Below the pieces are notes generated by a model, which did no database searches, was not told the DNA's origin, and worked only from the letters and a program-made list of their open reading frames with translations. Below are positions 8,327 through 17,349 of a DNA stretch of 64,000 nt, in pieces. Made by a program: the position numbers and the translations under genes. This DNA comes from Verrucomicrobiota bacterium (GTDB taxonomy: Bacteria; Verrucomicrobiota; Verrucomicrobiia; Palsa-1439), in contig PLTX01000044.1 in assembly GCA_003164675.1 (NCBI GenBank), forward strand, positions 26,576 to 90,575. The letters run 5' to 3'. Each line of letters opens with the position of its first letter. The first letter of the stretch is position 1.

Positions 8327-8643
8327 TATTGTCCTCCTGCGCGTGAGGTTTGTGGTTCGAGTGACATCAACCCAAATCCTACCGCAGGAGGGATGCACAA
8401 CGAAAGCCGGTTATCTCTTGTCGATCAGGGCAATGACTTCCTCAAGACTCCATGACGGAAATGGTGTCAGGTCGAATTATTGACACATTTGGCTTGATGG
8501 GGCCGGTGGATCTGCGCAAGGTTCAGCAATATGGCACCCCCCGACGCAGCATCGAAGGGCCCTGCAAATGCCTTGCTTTTTTCGCCAATTTCACTAGATT
8601 GTCCCGCCTTCTGAAGTAGTGCATACTCAGTCCAGAAGTCGTT
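8327..8643. other. Gap before typA, with a possible gene tail
   Basis: There is no complete gene. On the minus strand a short frame ends 'PSWSLEEVIALIDKR' with a stop near 8418; it resembles the tail of a longer protein but is too short to name. The plus-strand end carries the candidate promoter of typA. Confidence 0.35.
8599..8627 (+). promoter_or_regulatory. Candidate sigma-70 promoter of typA
   Basis: TTGTCC (8599) and CATACT (8622) are separated by 17 bases. Each matches four of six consensus positions. The start codon follows within about 16 bases of the -10, so the leader would be very short. Confidence 0.3.
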
Positions 8644-10476
8644 ATGAACAGCAAATTTCGCAATATCGGCATTATCGCGCACGTTGACCACGGCAAAACG
8701 ACGCTCGTGGACAAGCTCCTGCGCGAGGGCGGTGTCTATCGCGCCAACCAGGCCGTCGAAGAACGCGCCATGGATTCGATGGACCTCGAAAAAGAAAAGG
8801 GCATCACCATCAAGGCCAAGAACGCCTCCGTCCACTGGGGCGGCTACACGATCAACATCGTCGACACACCCGGCCACGCCGATTTCGGCGGCGAAGTCGA
8901 GCGCATCCTCGGTATGGTCGACGGCGTGCTGCTCTTGGTGGACGCTTTCGACGGCCCGCAGGCGCAGACGCGGTTCGTCCTAAAAAAGGCGCTCTCCCAC
9001 GGCCTGAAAGTCATCGTCGTCATCAACAAAATCGACCGCGAACACTCCGACCCGCACAAGGTCCATGACAAGATTTTGGAATTGTTGCTGGAACTCAACG
9101 CGAGCGAAGATCAGTTCAACGCTCCGTTCATTTACGCCAGCGCGCGCGACGGGTATGCAATCAGGAAACTCGGCGACAAACACAATGGCATGACGCCGCT
9201 CTTCGAGGCCATCGTGAAACATATTCCCGCGCCCGCCGCCAACATCAAGGCTCCCTTTCAAATGCTCATCAGCAATCTTGACTGGAGCGATTACGTCGGT
9301 CGCATCGCCATCGGCAAGATCACCGGCGGTCACGTCAAAGTGGGCGACTCCATCGTGTGCATTCACAAGGACGGCAAGCGCGAACGCGCCAGCGTCACGA
9401 AGGTCTGGGAGTTCAGCGGCCTCAAGTCCGGCGAAATTGTCGACGGCGTGGCGGGTAATATCGTCGGCATTTCCGGTTTCGAAGAACTCGCCATCGGCGA
9501 AACGCTCTGCGACAACGAAGAACGCGAGCCCGTTCCGTGGACAGAACTCGATCCGCCCACGATCCAGATGCAGTTCGCGGTCAATGATGGTCCGCTCGCA
9601 GGCAAGGACGGCAAGTTCGTTACCGCCCGCCACATTCGCGAACGGCTTTACAAAGAGATTCGCACGAACATCTCCCTGCAAGTCGAAGACACCGAGGCGG
9701 CCTACATTTTCCTCGTTAACGCCCGCGGCGAAATGCAGATCGCCATCCTCGTCGAACAAATGCGCCGCGAAGGTTATGAAGTTCTCGTGTCGCGTCCCGA
9801 GGTGATTCTGAGGAAAGATTCCGAGGGCCGCACCCTCGAGCCCTTCGAGACATTGTGGATCGAGATTCCCAACGAATGTCTTGGCGACGTGATGCAAAAT
9901 CTCGCGGGTCGCAAAGCGCTGATCAATCATATGCAACATCATCCGCATGGTGTCAGTTTGGAATGCACCATCCCGACGCGCGGGCTGATCGGGTTGGAGA
10001 CCGACATGGTCAACCTCACCAGCGGCCGCGGCGTGATGAGTCATATGTTCAAGAGCTACGAGCCGTTCAGCGGCGAAATCACCACCCGACTCACCGGCAC
10101 GCTCGTCTCCATGGAAACCGGCATCGCCACCGCGTGGGCGCTCAACAATATCCAGGAACGCGGCCGCCTGTTCGTCAGCCCGCAGGAAGAAGTCTACGAA
10201 GGGATGATTGTCGGCGAAAACCCGCGCGCGGAAGACATGCCGGTCAACCCGACCAAGGCCAAACACCTGACCAATATGCGCAGCCAGGGCGAAGGGAAGG
10301 GCATTCAACTCGAACCGCCTCTCAAAATGAGCCTGGAACGCGCCCTCGAATACATCGCCCGTGACGAATACGTCGAGGCGACGCCCAAAAACCTCCGTCT
10401 GCGCAAGAAAATCCTCAATGCGACGCAGCGGAAACGCGCTGCCATGTCCCAGCAGTCAACCGAAGTAGTGGCCTGA
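8644..10476 (+). CDS. typA: Translational GTPase TypA/BipA
   Basis: The product is 610 residues, the usual length. The G-domain carries 'AHVDHGKTT' (12-20, G1), '[15 protein letters not shown]' (G2 region), '[14 protein letters not shown]' (G3) and 'NKIDRE' (G4). It is followed by the translation-factor beta-barrel, the EF-G-like domains III and V and the BipA-specific C-terminal domain ('[27 protein letters not shown]'). BipA binds the 70S ribosome and supports ribosome assembly and growth under stress or cold; it is ribosome-associated in the cytoplasm. It appears monocistronic, with an upstream promoter candidate. Confidence 0.97.
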   Translation: MNSKFRNIGIIAHVDHGKTTLVDKLLREGGVYRANQAVEERAMDSMDLEKEKGITIKAKNASVHWGGYTINIVDTPGHADFGGEVERILGMVDGVLLLVDAFDGPQAQTRFVLKKALSHGLKVIVVINKIDREHSDPHKVHDKILELLLELNASEDQFNAPFIYASARDGYAIRKLGDKHNGMTPLFEAIVKHIPAPAANIKAPFQMLISNLDWSDYVGRIAIGKITGGHVKVGDSIVCIHKDGKRERASVTKVWEFSGLKSGEIVDGVAGNIVGISGFEELAIGETLCDNEEREPVPWTELDPPTIQMQFAVNDGPLAGKDGKFVTARHIRERLYKEIRTNISLQVEDTEAAYIFLVNARGEMQIAILVEQMRREGYEVLVSRPEVILRKDSEGRTLEPFETLWIEIPNECLGDVMQNLAGRKALINHMQHHPHGVSLECTIPTRGLIGLETDMVNLTSGRGVMSHMFKSYEPFSGEITTRLTGTLVSMETGIATAWALNNIQERGRLFVSPQEEVYEGMIVGENPRAEDMPVNPTKAKHLTNMRSQGEGKGIQLEPPLKMSLERALEYIARDEYVEATPKNLRLRKKILNATQRKRAAMSQQSTEVVA

Positions 10477-10696
10477 AATCGTCTGCGGTGCCAAATCGAA
10501 TTCCAAACGACGGCGAGCCTCCATACTTGTTTCATGCCGGCGCTTGGGAAGAAAATGGCCCCGCAAACAGGGGCCGGCTCGCTCACGAGGTTCACGTGGG
10601 CGAACGGCAAGCTGAAGGTTGACAGGAAAAGGACCGGCTACAAGTCCGCCGCGCAGAAGCAGCGTGTGCTCATCCAGGGTCGGGAAATCCAGTCCT

Positions 10697-11236
10697 TCAG
10701 AGCCGCGAGACAAACGGATTTCCCTTGATGTAAAACCGAAGGTGTCGTTTGGCCCATCGTCCCGCGTACTCGACGCCGATTCTCGGTCTCTTGGCGATTG
10801 TGAATGGCTTTTCCTTCGGCGGCTCGGCGATGTAGAAGTCGTCGCTCAACAGATCGTGGGCATTGAGGCGCCTGTCGATTCCCATGGCCTTGCAAAGGAG
10901 GCCCGGCCCCTGCGTCCGTCCGTTGACGTTCTGGATGGGTTCCACCGCGCGCAGCAGTACGGCGGAGGCATGGCCTTCGCGTTCGGTCACCACGTTCATG
11001 CAGTAATACATCCCGTAAATCATGTACACGTAGGCATGACCGGGCGGACCAAACATTACTTTCGTGCGTTCGGTTAATCCGCGAGCCGAATGGGCCGCCA
11101 GATCGTGTGGTCCGAGGTACGCTTCCACTTCCACGATCCGCCCCGCACGATCCGCATGGACCAGATATTTCCCAAGCAGGTCCTCGGCGACGAGTATGGT
11201 GTCCCGATCGTAGAATGAGCGCGGCAGTGTTCGCAT
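10697..11236 (-). CDS. mpg: 3-methyladenine DNA glycosylase (Mpg/AAG family)
   Basis: The product is 179 residues with the family hallmarks 'ILVAEDLLGKYLVH', 'GRIVEVEAYLGPHDLAAHSA' (the Glu in VEVEAY is the catalytic base in the family), 'MFGPPGHAYVYMIYGMYYCMNVVTE' and 'VLLRAVEP', ending 'KRHLRFYIKGNPFVS'. It removes alkylated or deaminated purines in base excision repair. I use ATG 11236; an upstream in-frame GTG at 11251 is possible. It lies 40 bases after the methyltransferase gene on the same strand, and may form a run with it and yceI. Confidence 0.93.
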   Translation of the reverse strand: MRTLPRSFYDRDTILVAEDLLGKYLVHADRAGRIVEVEAYLGPHDLAAHSARGLTERTKVMFGPPGHAYVYMIYGMYYCMNVVTEREGHASAVLLRAVEPIQNVNGRTQGPGLLCKAMGIDRRLNAHDLLSDDFYIAEPPKEKPFTIAKRPRIGVEYAGRWAKRHLRFYIKGNPFVSRL

Positions 11237-11276
11237 GGTCTGCCGATGCACGGCATCGCGGCGAAGTCTAGCAGGC

Positions 11277-11867
11277 TTACCGCCGCCGCATCAAGATGGA
11301 CCAGCCGAGGGGGCGGAAATCTGCCGTGTTCGTGGTAAACCGGAACTCGCGCAGTTCCACAATGTCAAACAGTGGCCCCAGTTCCGCACGGATTTCGTCT
11401 TCACTGACCACGGGTGGGCCGGGATCGGTGTCCTCCTTGGCGTTGCCGGCCATGCTCAACCACCAACTGCCGGGGCGAGTGGATTTCCGGAGAAACTCCT
11501 GAAACCGTCTCAGATCGATCGTCCGCAAACAATGATAGACACCGCAGTCGAAAAGGATGTCGTACGGCCCACCAAGAGCATCCTTCAACACGTCCGCCAT
11601 ACGAAAGTCCACGGCTACGGCGGCAGCGCGCGCTTTGTCTCGGGCGATTCGGATGGCCGGTTCGGCGATATCCACTGCCGTAACGACAAATCCCCGCCGG
11701 GCCAGTTCGACAGCATTCGTTCCGGTCCCGCACCCAAATTCCAAAACCGTCCTGCCCGTTAGTTTCCCCGCACCCAGAACCCGGAGCAATTCTTCGCTCG
11801 GCTTTCCCGAGTCCCACGGGGTTTCTCCGCGAAGATATCGGTCCGTGAAATCAACCGTCTCGGCCAT
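11277..11867 (-). CDS. Class I SAM-dependent methyltransferase (TehB-like)
   Basis: The 196-residue product has the class I motif 'VLEFGCGTGTNAVELARRG' (about 41-59), then 'VTAVDIAEPAIRIARDKA' and 'YDILFDCGVYHCL'. It is close in size and layout to small-molecule methyltransferases of the TehB / thiopurine methyltransferase-like group. The substrate cannot be read from sequence. It begins eight bases after yceI ends, suggesting one transcript with yceI and mpg. Confidence 0.85.
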   Translation of the reverse strand: MAETVDFTDRYLRGETPWDSGKPSEELLRVLGAGKLTGRTVLEFGCGTGTNAVELARRGFVVTAVDIAEPAIRIARDKARAAAVAVDFRMADVLKDALGGPYDILFDCGVYHCLRTIDLRRFQEFLRKSTRPGSWWLSMAGNAKEDTDPGPPVVSEDEIRAELGPLFDIVELREFRFTTNTADFRPLGWSILMRRR

Positions 11868-11875
11868 CGAATCAA

Positions 11876-12481
11876 TTACTTCTTCTCGCCGGCCTGCTTG
11901 ACGAACTCCGCGTTGATCTGAATCGTGACTTCCTCACCCACCATCAATCCACCGGCCTCGATGACTTTGTTCCAGGCCAACCCGTACTCCTTGCGGTCCA
12001 GCTTCGTATTCACTTCCAGACCCAGACGCAGATTGCCCCAGGGATCTTTGATCGGCCCCTTGACCGTAACGGGCAACGAAACCTCCTTGGTCACGCCGTG
12101 CATGGTGAATTTGCCCACGAGCACCTGCTGGTTGCCATCCTTCTTCATGCCCGTGGTTTCAAACGTGATCGTCGGGAATTTCGCCACGTCGAAAAAGTCG
12201 GCGCTGCGCAGATGATCATCACGCTTGGAAATGTCGGTATCGATACTCGTGGCCTGAATCGTGGCGGTCGCCTGCTTCAGCGCATTGGCGTTGTCGGGAT
12301 CGACGGCAAGGGATCCATCGAACTGGCGGAAACGCCCGCGCACGGTATTGATGACAAGATGGTCGATGGAAAAACCAATCGTGGAGTGGGCGGGATCAAC
12401 CTTGTACGTGTCCAACGCCCGCGCCGACGTGCCCATCAGCACGGCGGCCGCCGCGACAGCAATAGTGCGAGTGATTCTCAT
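11876..12481 (-). CDS. yceI: YceI-family periplasmic lipid-binding protein
   Basis: The product has 201 residues. A signal peptide ends at 'TSARA' (about residue 22), followed by the lipocalin-like YceI barrel: 'YKVDPAHSTIGFSIDHLVINTVRGRF', 'SIDTDISKRDDHLRSADFFDVAKFPTITFETT', 'GKFTMHGVTKEVSLPV' and 'GLAWNKVIEAGGLMVGEEVTIQIN'. Family members bind polyisoprenoids in the periplasm. GGAGA lies about 15 bases before the start. It is the first gene of a likely yceI-methyltransferase-mpg run. Confidence 0.92.
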   Translation of the reverse strand: MRITRTIAVAAAAVLMGTSARALDTYKVDPAHSTIGFSIDHLVINTVRGRFRQFDGSLAVDPDNANALKQATATIQATSIDTDISKRDDHLRSADFFDVAKFPTITFETTGMKKDGNQQVLVGKFTMHGVTKEVSLPVTVKGPIKDPWGNLRLGLEVNTKLDRKEYGLAWNKVIEAGGLMVGEEVTIQINAEFVKQAGEKK

Positions 12482-12637
12482 GGTAGGTGATGGTCTCCTT
12501 CTACAGTGGTTTCATTCGTTCTGTCGATTGCGTTGCTCTGCAGCCCGTCGGCCGGGCAGTGGCCCCTCAACTCCGCGTTGTTGGACGCGTACTCATCCAG
12601 CAGGATTGCGGAAGCAGGAGTTCTCGTTGCGCAGTTG

Positions 12638-15472
12638 CTACCAGTTCCGCCAGTCAGCCGGTTCCGTCTCCGTGCCTTTCTCTTCCTCGGTTTGTTTCTT
12701 CGTCGACGCCAGCTGCTTGCGGAGATCGGCGTTCTTCTTCTCCAAGTCCGAGGCGGTCTTGCGGGCTTTCTCGGCGTTGGCGCGGGCGCTGTCGGCTTCC
12801 GCGCGAAGTTTCTTCAATTCGGAGTTATCCACTGCCGGTGCCGCTGCGACCTTGATGGCTGCTTCTTTCTTGGCAGAAGCCAGTTGATCCTGGAGATCCT
12901 TGTTCTGTTTCTGCAGGTTGGCGACCCGACTGGCTGACTTCTTCGCCTGATCGAGTTCCTTCCGTGCATCCGCCAACTGGCCTTGAAGGTTCTTCACCGC
13001 GGTCGTGTCAACGGCCGGCTTGGCCGCCAGCTGCTTCTTCAAGTCGTCGACTTGTGCGTGGGCTTTGTCGAGGTCGGCACGAAGCTTCTTCGCTTCGCCC
13101 GTATCGACTGGTGCCACCACAACCTTCGTAGCCGCTTCCTTCTTGGCCGAAGCCAGTTGGTCCTGGAGATCCTTGTTCTGCTTCTGTAAGTCGGCCACTT
13201 GGGACGCTGACTTCTTGGCCGATTCAGCTTGCGCGTTGGCTTTGTCCAGATCGGCTTGCAATTTCTTCAACTGCGCTGACTTCGCGTCTGCAGCATCCGC
13301 GACTTGTTTCTTGGCGGAAGCGAGCTGATTTCCGAGATCGTTGGCCTTCTTTTCCAGATCGGCGGAGGTCTTGCGCGCCTTCTCAGCATCGGCTCGTGCG
13401 CTATCGGCATCCGCGCGGAGTTTCTTCAACTCGGAGTTATCCACTGCCGGTGCCGCTACGACCTTGATGGCGGCTTCCTTCTTGGCGGAAGCCAGTTGAT
13501 CTTGGAGATCCTTGTTCTGTTTCTGCAGGTCGGCGACCTGACTGGCTGACTTCTTCGCCTGATCGAGTCCCTTCCGTGCATCCGCCAACTGGTCTTGAAG
13601 GCTCTTGACCGCGGTCGCGTCAACGGCCGGCTTGGCTGCCAGCTGCTTCTTCAAGTCGTCGACTTGGGCGTGAGCCTTGTCGAGATCGATGCGAAGCTTC
13701 TTCGCTTCGCCCGTATCGACTGGTGCCACCACAACCTTCGTAGCCGCTTCCTTCTTGGCCGAAGCCAGTTGATCCTGGAGATCCTTGTTCTGCTTCTGCA
13801 AATCGGCGACCTGCGCCGCCGACTTCTTGGCTGACTCAGCTTGCGCGTTGGCCTTGTCGAGGTCCGCTTGGACTTTCTTCAACTGCGCTGACTTCGCGTC
13901 TGCAGCATCCGTGACTTGTTTCTTGGCGGAAGCGAGCTGATTTCCAAGATCGGCATTCTTCTTCTCCAGGTCCGAGGCGGACTTGTGGGCACTGTCGGCT
14001 TCCGCGCGGAGTTTCTTCAATTCGGAGTTATCCACTGCCGGTGCCGCTACGACCTTGGTAGCCGCTTCTTTCTTGGCGGAAGCCACTTGATCCTGGAGAT
14101 CCTTGTTCTGCTTCTGTAAGTCGGCCACTTGGGACGCTGACTTCTTGGCCGATTCAGCCTGCGCGTTGGCCTTGTCGAGATCACCCTGCAGTTTCTTCAA
14201 TTGTGCTGACCTGGCGTCCGTAGCATCAGCAGCTTGTTTCTTCGCCGACGCGAGCTGTCCGGTGAGGTCCTTGTTCTGCTTCTGCAAGTCGGCAACCTGA
14301 CTGGCGGATTTCTTCGCCTGATCGAGTTCCCTCCGTGCATCCGCCAACTGGCCTTGAAGGCTCTTCACCTCGGTCGTGTCCACGGCCGGCTTGGCTGCCA
14401 GCTGCTTCTTCAAGTCGTCGACTTGTGCGTGGGCTTTGTCGAGGTCGGCACGAAGCTTCTTCGCTTCGCCCGTATCGACTGGTGCCACCACAACCTTCGT
14501 AGCCGCTTCCTTCTTGGCGGAAGCCAGTTGGTCCTGGAGATCCTTGTTCTGTTTCTGAAGATCGGCGACCTGCGCCGCCGACTTCTTGGCTGACTCAGCT
14601 TGCGCGTTGGCTTTGTCCAGATCGGCTTGCAATTTCTTCAACTGTGCTGACTTGACGTCTGCAGCATCCGAGACTTGTTTCTTGGCGGAAGCGAGTTGGG
14701 ATCCGAGATCGGCGTTCTTCTTCTCCAGGTCTGAGGCGAACTTGCGGGCGCTGTCGGCATCATCGCGCAGTTTCTTCAATTCCGCAGTTTCAGCCACCGC
14801 TGTCTTCTTTTGGGCGGCAGCGAGTTGCGCGGTAAGATCGTTGTTTTGTCTTTCCAGCCGGGAGGCGCGGGCGCTGTCTTTCTTGGCGCTGTCGAGTTCC
14901 TTTTGTGAGTTGGCCAATTGATCCTGCAGTTTCTTGACTTCGCCCTGATCGGCTGCGGTCTGCTTGCTGATGGAGGCCAGTCGATCCGAAAGGCCTTTGT
15001 TCTCTTTGGCGAGTCTGTCCGCCTCGGCACGGAGCTTGACCGATTGATCATCAATCGCCGTTTGCTCTACGGGCGGAGGAGGTGTTGAAGCTTCGGGAGT
15101 GGACGATGGCTCTGCGGACGCCAACGTCATGACGGGTGCCGTGACTGACGCGACCGGGGTGGTCGACGGCGAGGCCAGCTTGGTTTTCAGTTGGTTGAGG
15201 TGCGATTCGCAATCGTTCACGCGGAACTCGACCATGTTTGCCTTCCAGTCCGGCGACACGGTGCGGATATCGTGCAAAATGTTCAGGGCATCGCGATACT
15301 TTGGTAAGGCGCTCGCATAATCGGATTTTCCCTCGGCGTTTTCCGCTTCCTGGATCAACACAACGGCATCCGTATAGCGGTTGCCAGGATCGGTTGCCCG
15401 GGCCGATTTCGGTAACACCACGAACAAGACACACCACACCAGCGAGAAAAGAGTTCCTAAACGGTTCTTCAT
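12638..15472 (-). CDS. Exported long coiled-coil protein with internal duplications
   Basis: I start at ATG 15472 because GGAGG lies seven bases upstream, giving 944 residues. A signal peptide ends near 'KSARA' (about residue 26). A short TPR-like helical region follows ('YTDAVVLIQEAENAEGKSDYASALPKYRDALNIL'), then a Pro/Thr linker. The remaining 800 or so residues are an Ala/Lys/Gln-rich coiled coil built from duplicated blocks: 'SAQLKKLQADLDKANAQ' or close variants four times, 'VVVAPVDTGEAKKLR' three times, 'VDNSELKKLRA' three times. The coil probably forms a long periplasmic rod. Repetition leaves long antisense open frames that are not genes. Function unknown. Confidence 0.85.
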   Translation of the reverse strand: MKNRLGTLFSLVWCVLFVVLPKSARATDPGNRYTDAVVLIQEAENAEGKSDYASALPKYRDALNILHDIRTVSPDWKANMVEFRVNDCESHLNQLKTKLASPSTTPVASVTAPVMTLASAEPSSTPEASTPPPPVEQTAIDDQSVKLRAEADRLAKENKGLSDRLASISKQTAADQGEVKKLQDQLANSQKELDSAKKDSARASRLERQNNDLTAQLAAAQKKTAVAETAELKKLRDDADSARKFASDLEKKNADLGSQLASAKKQVSDAADVKSAQLKKLQADLDKANAQAESAKKSAAQVADLQKQNKDLQDQLASAKKEAATKVVVAPVDTGEAKKLRADLDKAHAQVDDLKKQLAAKPAVDTTEVKSLQGQLADARRELDQAKKSASQVADLQKQNKDLTGQLASAKKQAADATDARSAQLKKLQGDLDKANAQAESAKKSASQVADLQKQNKDLQDQVASAKKEAATKVVAAPAVDNSELKKLRAEADSAHKSASDLEKKNADLGNQLASAKKQVTDAADAKSAQLKKVQADLDKANAQAESAKKSAAQVADLQKQNKDLQDQLASAKKEAATKVVVAPVDTGEAKKLRIDLDKAHAQVDDLKKQLAAKPAVDATAVKSLQDQLADARKGLDQAKKSASQVADLQKQNKDLQDQLASAKKEAAIKVVAAPAVDNSELKKLRADADSARADAEKARKTSADLEKKANDLGNQLASAKKQVADAADAKSAQLKKLQADLDKANAQAESAKKSASQVADLQKQNKDLQDQLASAKKEAATKVVVAPVDTGEAKKLRADLDKAHAQVDDLKKQLAAKPAVDTTAVKNLQGQLADARKELDQAKKSASRVANLQKQNKDLQDQLASAKKEAAIKVAAAPAVDNSELKKLRAEADSARANAEKARKTASDLEKKNADLRKQLASTKKQTEEEKGTETEPADWRNW

Positions 15473-15647
15473 CACTAAGCCTCCTTGAGGCAGGCATATA
15501 GCGAAAACCTCCGTATATTGCAACAATTTCATTGTGTCGACGTGGGCGGCTGAAAGCACCTATCTGGCCCGCTCGTTGTCGGATTGGGCCAGATGGAAAC
15601 AGCGGGCCATCTAATCGGCGGGGCAGGCGTCTCTGCGATTGGGTGGT

Positions 15648-16118
15648 CTAATGGTGGTGGCCACCAAGCCCGTGAGCATGCCCATGTGCCAACTCATCTT
15701 CCGTGGCACCACGTACTTGCGTAAGTTCGACATCAAACGTCAAATCCATTCCTGCCAGAGGATGATTCCCGTCCAGCGTGACGTGCGTCTCGGTCACTTT
15801 CGTAACGGTGACGACCGGGGCATAAGACTCTTTCCCAGCGCGAAATCGATCGCCCACTTTAATGCCGCGCGTGGGCATTTTGTCCAGCGGCACCTCCATG
15901 ACATTGCCGGCGTCGTGTTCGCCATAAGCGTCCTTGGCCTTGATGGTCACGTGCTTCTTGTCGCCGACCTTCATCCCGCGAAGTTGGGCTTCGAGTCCGG
16001 GGATGATTTGCCCGGCTTCTTCGAGAAACGTCAACGGTTCGCCGCCTGCCGAGGAGTCGAGTGTCTTTCCGGTTTGGTCGGTCAGTGTATAGTGAAACGA
16101 AATGACGTTCTTGCTCAC
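15648..16118 (-). CDS. FKBP-type peptidyl-prolyl isomerase, SlyD-like
   Basis: The longer open frame reaches 16256, but I start at GTG 16118 because AAAGG sits about seven bases upstream and the homologous region begins there ('SKNVISFHYTLTDQTGKTLDSS'). The 156-residue product contains 'GEPLTFLEEAGQIIPGLEAQLRGMKVGDKKHVTI' with the inserted-flap segment 'YGEHDAGNVMEVPLDKMP', typical of SlyD, and a His-rich tail 'AHGHAHGLGGHHH' likely to bind metal. SlyD-type enzymes catalyse prolyl isomerisation and chaperone folding, and handle nickel in some bacteria. It is cytoplasmic (no signal peptide). Confidence 0.92.
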   Translation of the reverse strand: MSKNVISFHYTLTDQTGKTLDSSAGGEPLTFLEEAGQIIPGLEAQLRGMKVGDKKHVTIKAKDAYGEHDAGNVMEVPLDKMPTRGIKVGDRFRAGKESYAPVVTVTKVTETHVTLDGNHPLAGMDLTFDVELTQVRGATEDELAHGHAHGLGGHHH

Positions 16119-16265
16119 GCGCAACCCTTTCGGTAGTCGATTCGCGCGGCACCTTACGACACCGCGCGCGGTTTGTCGAAGAAGAAAATCCCGCGGCAAC
16201 TTGTTTCGCCGCGCGGAACGTGAGTTCTTGTCGAACGGCCTTTGCGCCGTTAGCATGCACCGCCA

Positions 16266-16913
16266 ATGAACCAGTCAAGGGGAAACCGCCGCAGCCATTT
16301 CAAGAAGACCGCCGCCATTGTGTCGGTGGCCGGCTCGATCCTGTTTTTGTCGATCGTTCTGGCCTGCAACATCTGGATCATCACCGCAACCAAATCCCGG
16401 GTCTTCTCCGATATCCCGTCGCTGCCCGCCAATCGCGACGGACTGGTCCTGGCCACGGGAAGGCTCATCGACAAGGGTCGCGTCAACCAGCATTTCGTCC
16501 GTCGCGTGGACGCCGCCGCCGCCCTGTATCGCGCCGGCAAAGTTCAGCGTCTGATCCTCAGCGGCGACAAGGGACATGACGAGCCGATGGAATTAAAGCG
16601 TGCCCTGCTCGCGCGCGGCGTCCCCGAGTCCGCCCTCGTCCTCGACAACTACGGCTTGCGAACACTCGACTCCGTGGTCCGCGCCCGCGATGTGTTCCGC
16701 TGCAGCAACCTCACCATCATCTCCGAGCGGTTCCACGATTTTCGCGCCCTGTTCCTCAGTCGCTACTACGGAATCAACGCCGTCGCTTACGCACCCCAAG
16801 ACCTTCCGTTCCGGTGGATGATCCGATCCATGGTCCGCGAATCCCTCGCCCGCGTCAAAGCCGTGCTGGACCTCTACGTCCTCAAGACCAAACCAACCGT
16901 CGCGTCAGGTTAG
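16266..16913 (+). CDS. SanA/YdcF-like membrane-anchored protein (DUF218)
   Basis: The 215-residue product has a Lys/Arg-rich N-terminus and one membrane segment (about residues 17-39), then a DUF218 domain: 'GLVLATGRLIDKG', 'RVDAAAALYRAGKVQRLILSGDKGHDEP', 'LLARGVPESALVLDNYGLRTLDSVVRARDVF' and 'LTIISERFHDFRALFLSRYYG'. These steps match SanA (vancomycin high-temperature exclusion). The family acts at the inner membrane face and affects envelope permeability; mechanism not known. The start at 16266 is ATG. Confidence 0.88.
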   Translation: MNQSRGNRRSHFKKTAAIVSVAGSILFLSIVLACNIWIITATKSRVFSDIPSLPANRDGLVLATGRLIDKGRVNQHFVRRVDAAAALYRAGKVQRLILSGDKGHDEPMELKRALLARGVPESALVLDNYGLRTLDSVVRARDVFRCSNLTIISERFHDFRALFLSRYYGINAVAYAPQDLPFRWMIRSMVRESLARVKAVLDLYVLKTKPTVASG

Positions 16914-17349
16914 CGGTGGTTTGCCACCCTGTACGTGCCTTCCGCAGCCAGTCTAGGCGAAGTCGTTGTGGCGCAAGCCGAATGTGGCACCAGCCACATG
17001 AGACGCACCCATGATGTTTTGGGTGTAACTGACACGCGTCATAGACTTGCCGGTGGCGCAACCCCCATGCGGCGTTTTCCGCATGGGAGGACGAAGGTTA
17101 CCCCGACTCTGAGGTCGGGGCGGTTTGCGTCACGCCAGCCTGACGACGATGGAATCGCTGCCGTGGGCGACATGACGACGCGCCCCCCGCCGCGTATTAG
17201 GCCGGCCGCGCTGTGAGGTGCAAGGTTCACGGATGCTTGCCATTGGCGCGAGAGCGAGCTAAGGTCGGGAACCGAAAGCAGGTGTGTTTCATGAAGGGGC
17301 AACGCCACTCTCAAATGACGTACCACGATCACAGGCCGCGGACCCGCCC
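16914..17349. other. Intergenic stretch with one perfect hairpin
   Basis: No gene is seen. CCCATGCGG (17064) and CCGCATGGG (17079-17087) form a 9-bp stem around CGTTTT. No T-run follows, so I do not call it a terminator. An alternative GTG start for the next gene lies at 17284. Confidence 0.5.

Noticed and set aside
10534-10728. A 64-codon plus-strand frame after typA
   Set aside because: It runs into the 3' end of mpg on the other strand and has no ribosome site or known relatives that I recognise.
12983-14921. Several plus-strand open frames opposite the coiled-coil gene
   Set aside because: They mirror its Ala/Lys codons, repeat in step with its duplicated blocks, and have no family features or start signals.
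12638-15472. Possible CRISPR-like or tandem DNA repeat array
   Set aside because: The repeated blocks are long, coding and in frame; they encode coiled-coil protein, with no unique spacers. No CRISPR array was found elsewhere.
17064-17087. Hairpin after the SanA-like gene as a terminator
   Set aside because: Perfect 9-bp stem, but no T-run follows and it lies 150 bases after the stop.
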